Below are positions 4,863-5,376 of a DNA stretch of 5,376 nucleotides, in pieces (within the stretch, counting starts at the first letter, position 1; every line of letters starts with the position of its first letter). Position numbers and translations under genes: made by a program. Below the pieces are notes generated by a model, which saw only the letters and a program-made list of their open reading frames with translations, made no database searches and was not told where the DNA came from. The stretch comes from an uncultured Collinsella sp. (lineage in GTDB: Bacteria > Actinomycetota > Coriobacteriia > Coriobacteriales > Coriobacteriaceae), in assembly GCA_900752425.1 (NCBI GenBank), contig CAADVE010000076.1, positions 1 to 5,376 of the forward strand, given 5' to 3'.

Positions 4863-5376
4863 ATGGTGCAGGGCGCCAAACATATGAAGAGCAATAACGC
4901 CGCGGACAACGGCGGCTCAAGCCCCCGGTCCAAACCTCAACCAAAGCCCAAGCGCCGTCGCAAGCGACTGCCGCGCTGGGCCGACAGGCTTATCACCATC
5001 GTCATCATCCTTATCGGCGTGGGGCTTATGACCTGGCCTTGGATTTTGGACCGGCTCGAGGCCTCGGGCGTGTTCAACCAGATCAGCACGGTGTCCAGCA
5101 CCGTGGACGCGCTGTCTGCCGAGGAGCGCGAGCGCATCCTGCTCCAGGCGCGCTCCTTTAACGAGCAGCTGGCGGGCGAGGCCACCGAGCTTCCCACCGA
5201 CCAGATCGAGCCCTACGCTCAGCAGCTCATCTTTGACCGCGACCCCATGATGAGCTGGGTCGAAATCCCCTCCATCGACGTGAGCATGCCCATCTACCAC
5301 GGCACGAGCGAAGAAGTCCTTATGGCGGGGGGGGGCCCCCCGCCGGGGGCAACCCCGCCGCGGGGGGGGCGCCCCC
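4863..5376 (+). CDS. Class C (pilus-assembling) sortase, 3' end missing
   Basis: The open frame runs from ATG 4863 off the end of the window, giving 171 residues. The N-terminus is very basic and proline-rich (to about 42), then comes a membrane helix at 43-62 (LITIVIILIGVGLMTWPWIL) and a helical segment (about 72-104). Next is the start of the sortase barrel: SWVEIPSIDVSMPIYHGTSEE (131-151), whose EIPxI and PIYHGT pieces are typical of class C sortases. The catalytic His, Cys and Arg would lie further on and are not visible. Such enzymes cut pilin sorting signals and join subunits through a lysine, so the two upstream pilins are the obvious substrates. The DP(F/W) lid motif common in class C sortases is not seen between the helices and the barrel. 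Residues after 156 are unreliable because the DNA degenerates. Third-position GC (31/35 at 5001-5105) matches the first pilin, not the intervening cassette. Confidence 0.85.
   Translation, partial: MVQGAKHMKSNNAADNGGSSPRSKPQPKPKRRRKRLPRWADRLITIVIILIGVGLMTWPWILDRLEASGVFNQISTVSSTVDALSAEERERILLQARSFNEQLAGEATELPTDQIEPYAQQLIFDRDPMMSWVEIPSIDVSMPIYHGTSEEVLMAGGGPPPGATPPRGGRP
5328..5376. other. Low-complexity G/C tail, probable sequencing error at a contig end
   Basis: The last 49 bases contain no T and only two A, and consist of G and C runs. In the sortase frame they read G-G-G-P-P-P-G-A-T-P-P-R-G-G. The class C consensus at this spot is close to GVGHLEGTSLPVGG; all three glycine landmarks and the proline fall in register, so this looks like the true gene with miscalled bases rather than different DNA. 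Confidence 0.75.

Noticed and set aside
1..5376. tRNA, rRNA, CRISPR array, insertion sequence
   Set aside because: No cloverleaf-like segment, regularly spaced repeats, transposase or terminal inverted repeats were seen on either strand.

Overview
The window looks like a surface-pilus locus from a high-GC Gram-positive bacterium. A member of the Coriobacteriia (Collinsella/Olsenella-like) is the best guess, from the LPxTG-type pilins, the GC-rich third codon positions and the remembered style of the sortase. This placement is an inference from memory, not from a search. All four supported genes plus a truncated first gene lie on the + strand.

Layout. (1) Positions 1-617 hold the 3' end of a CnaB-domain (SpaA-like) pilin or adhesin with a complete cell-wall sorting signal, MPSTG. 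(2) Positions 726-2513 hold a complete backbone-type pilin of 595 residues: signal peptide, N-terminal domain, a pilin-motif-like TPKK, a D2-type isopeptide domain, a C-terminal CnaB domain with an E-box, then LPLTG, a membrane helix and a basic tail. (3) A strong intrinsic terminator follows at 2615-2652, then about 340 bp of hairpin-rich non-coding DNA. (4) A two-gene cassette begins at a TATAAT promoter embedded in GGAAT/ATTCC half-sites. It encodes a 322-residue winged-helix protein (3028-3996) and, overlapping it by 19 nt, a 257-residue nucleotidyltransferase of the AbiEii/AbiGii type (3978-4751). This is a probable AbiE-like toxin-antitoxin or defence pair. (5) After 111 bp comes the 5' part of a class C (pilus-assembling) sortase at 4863, running off the window end. 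The last ~46 bases are a G/C-only-looking smear and are probably bad sequence.

How the genes fit together. The two pilins are substrates for a class C sortase, which links pilin subunits through the sorting-signal threonine and a lysine of the next subunit. The notable point is that the pilin genes are separated from the sortase by a terminator and a toxin-antitoxin-like cassette. By hand count the cassette has lower third-position GC (20/35 codons in a sample) than the first pilin (30/35) and the sortase (31/35). The simplest reading is a horizontally acquired cassette lodged inside a pilus operon. It may stabilise the locus, and its self-regulated promoter may influence sortase transcription. 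The backbone pilin is itself a compositional mosaic: GC-rich ends and a more AT-rich interior.
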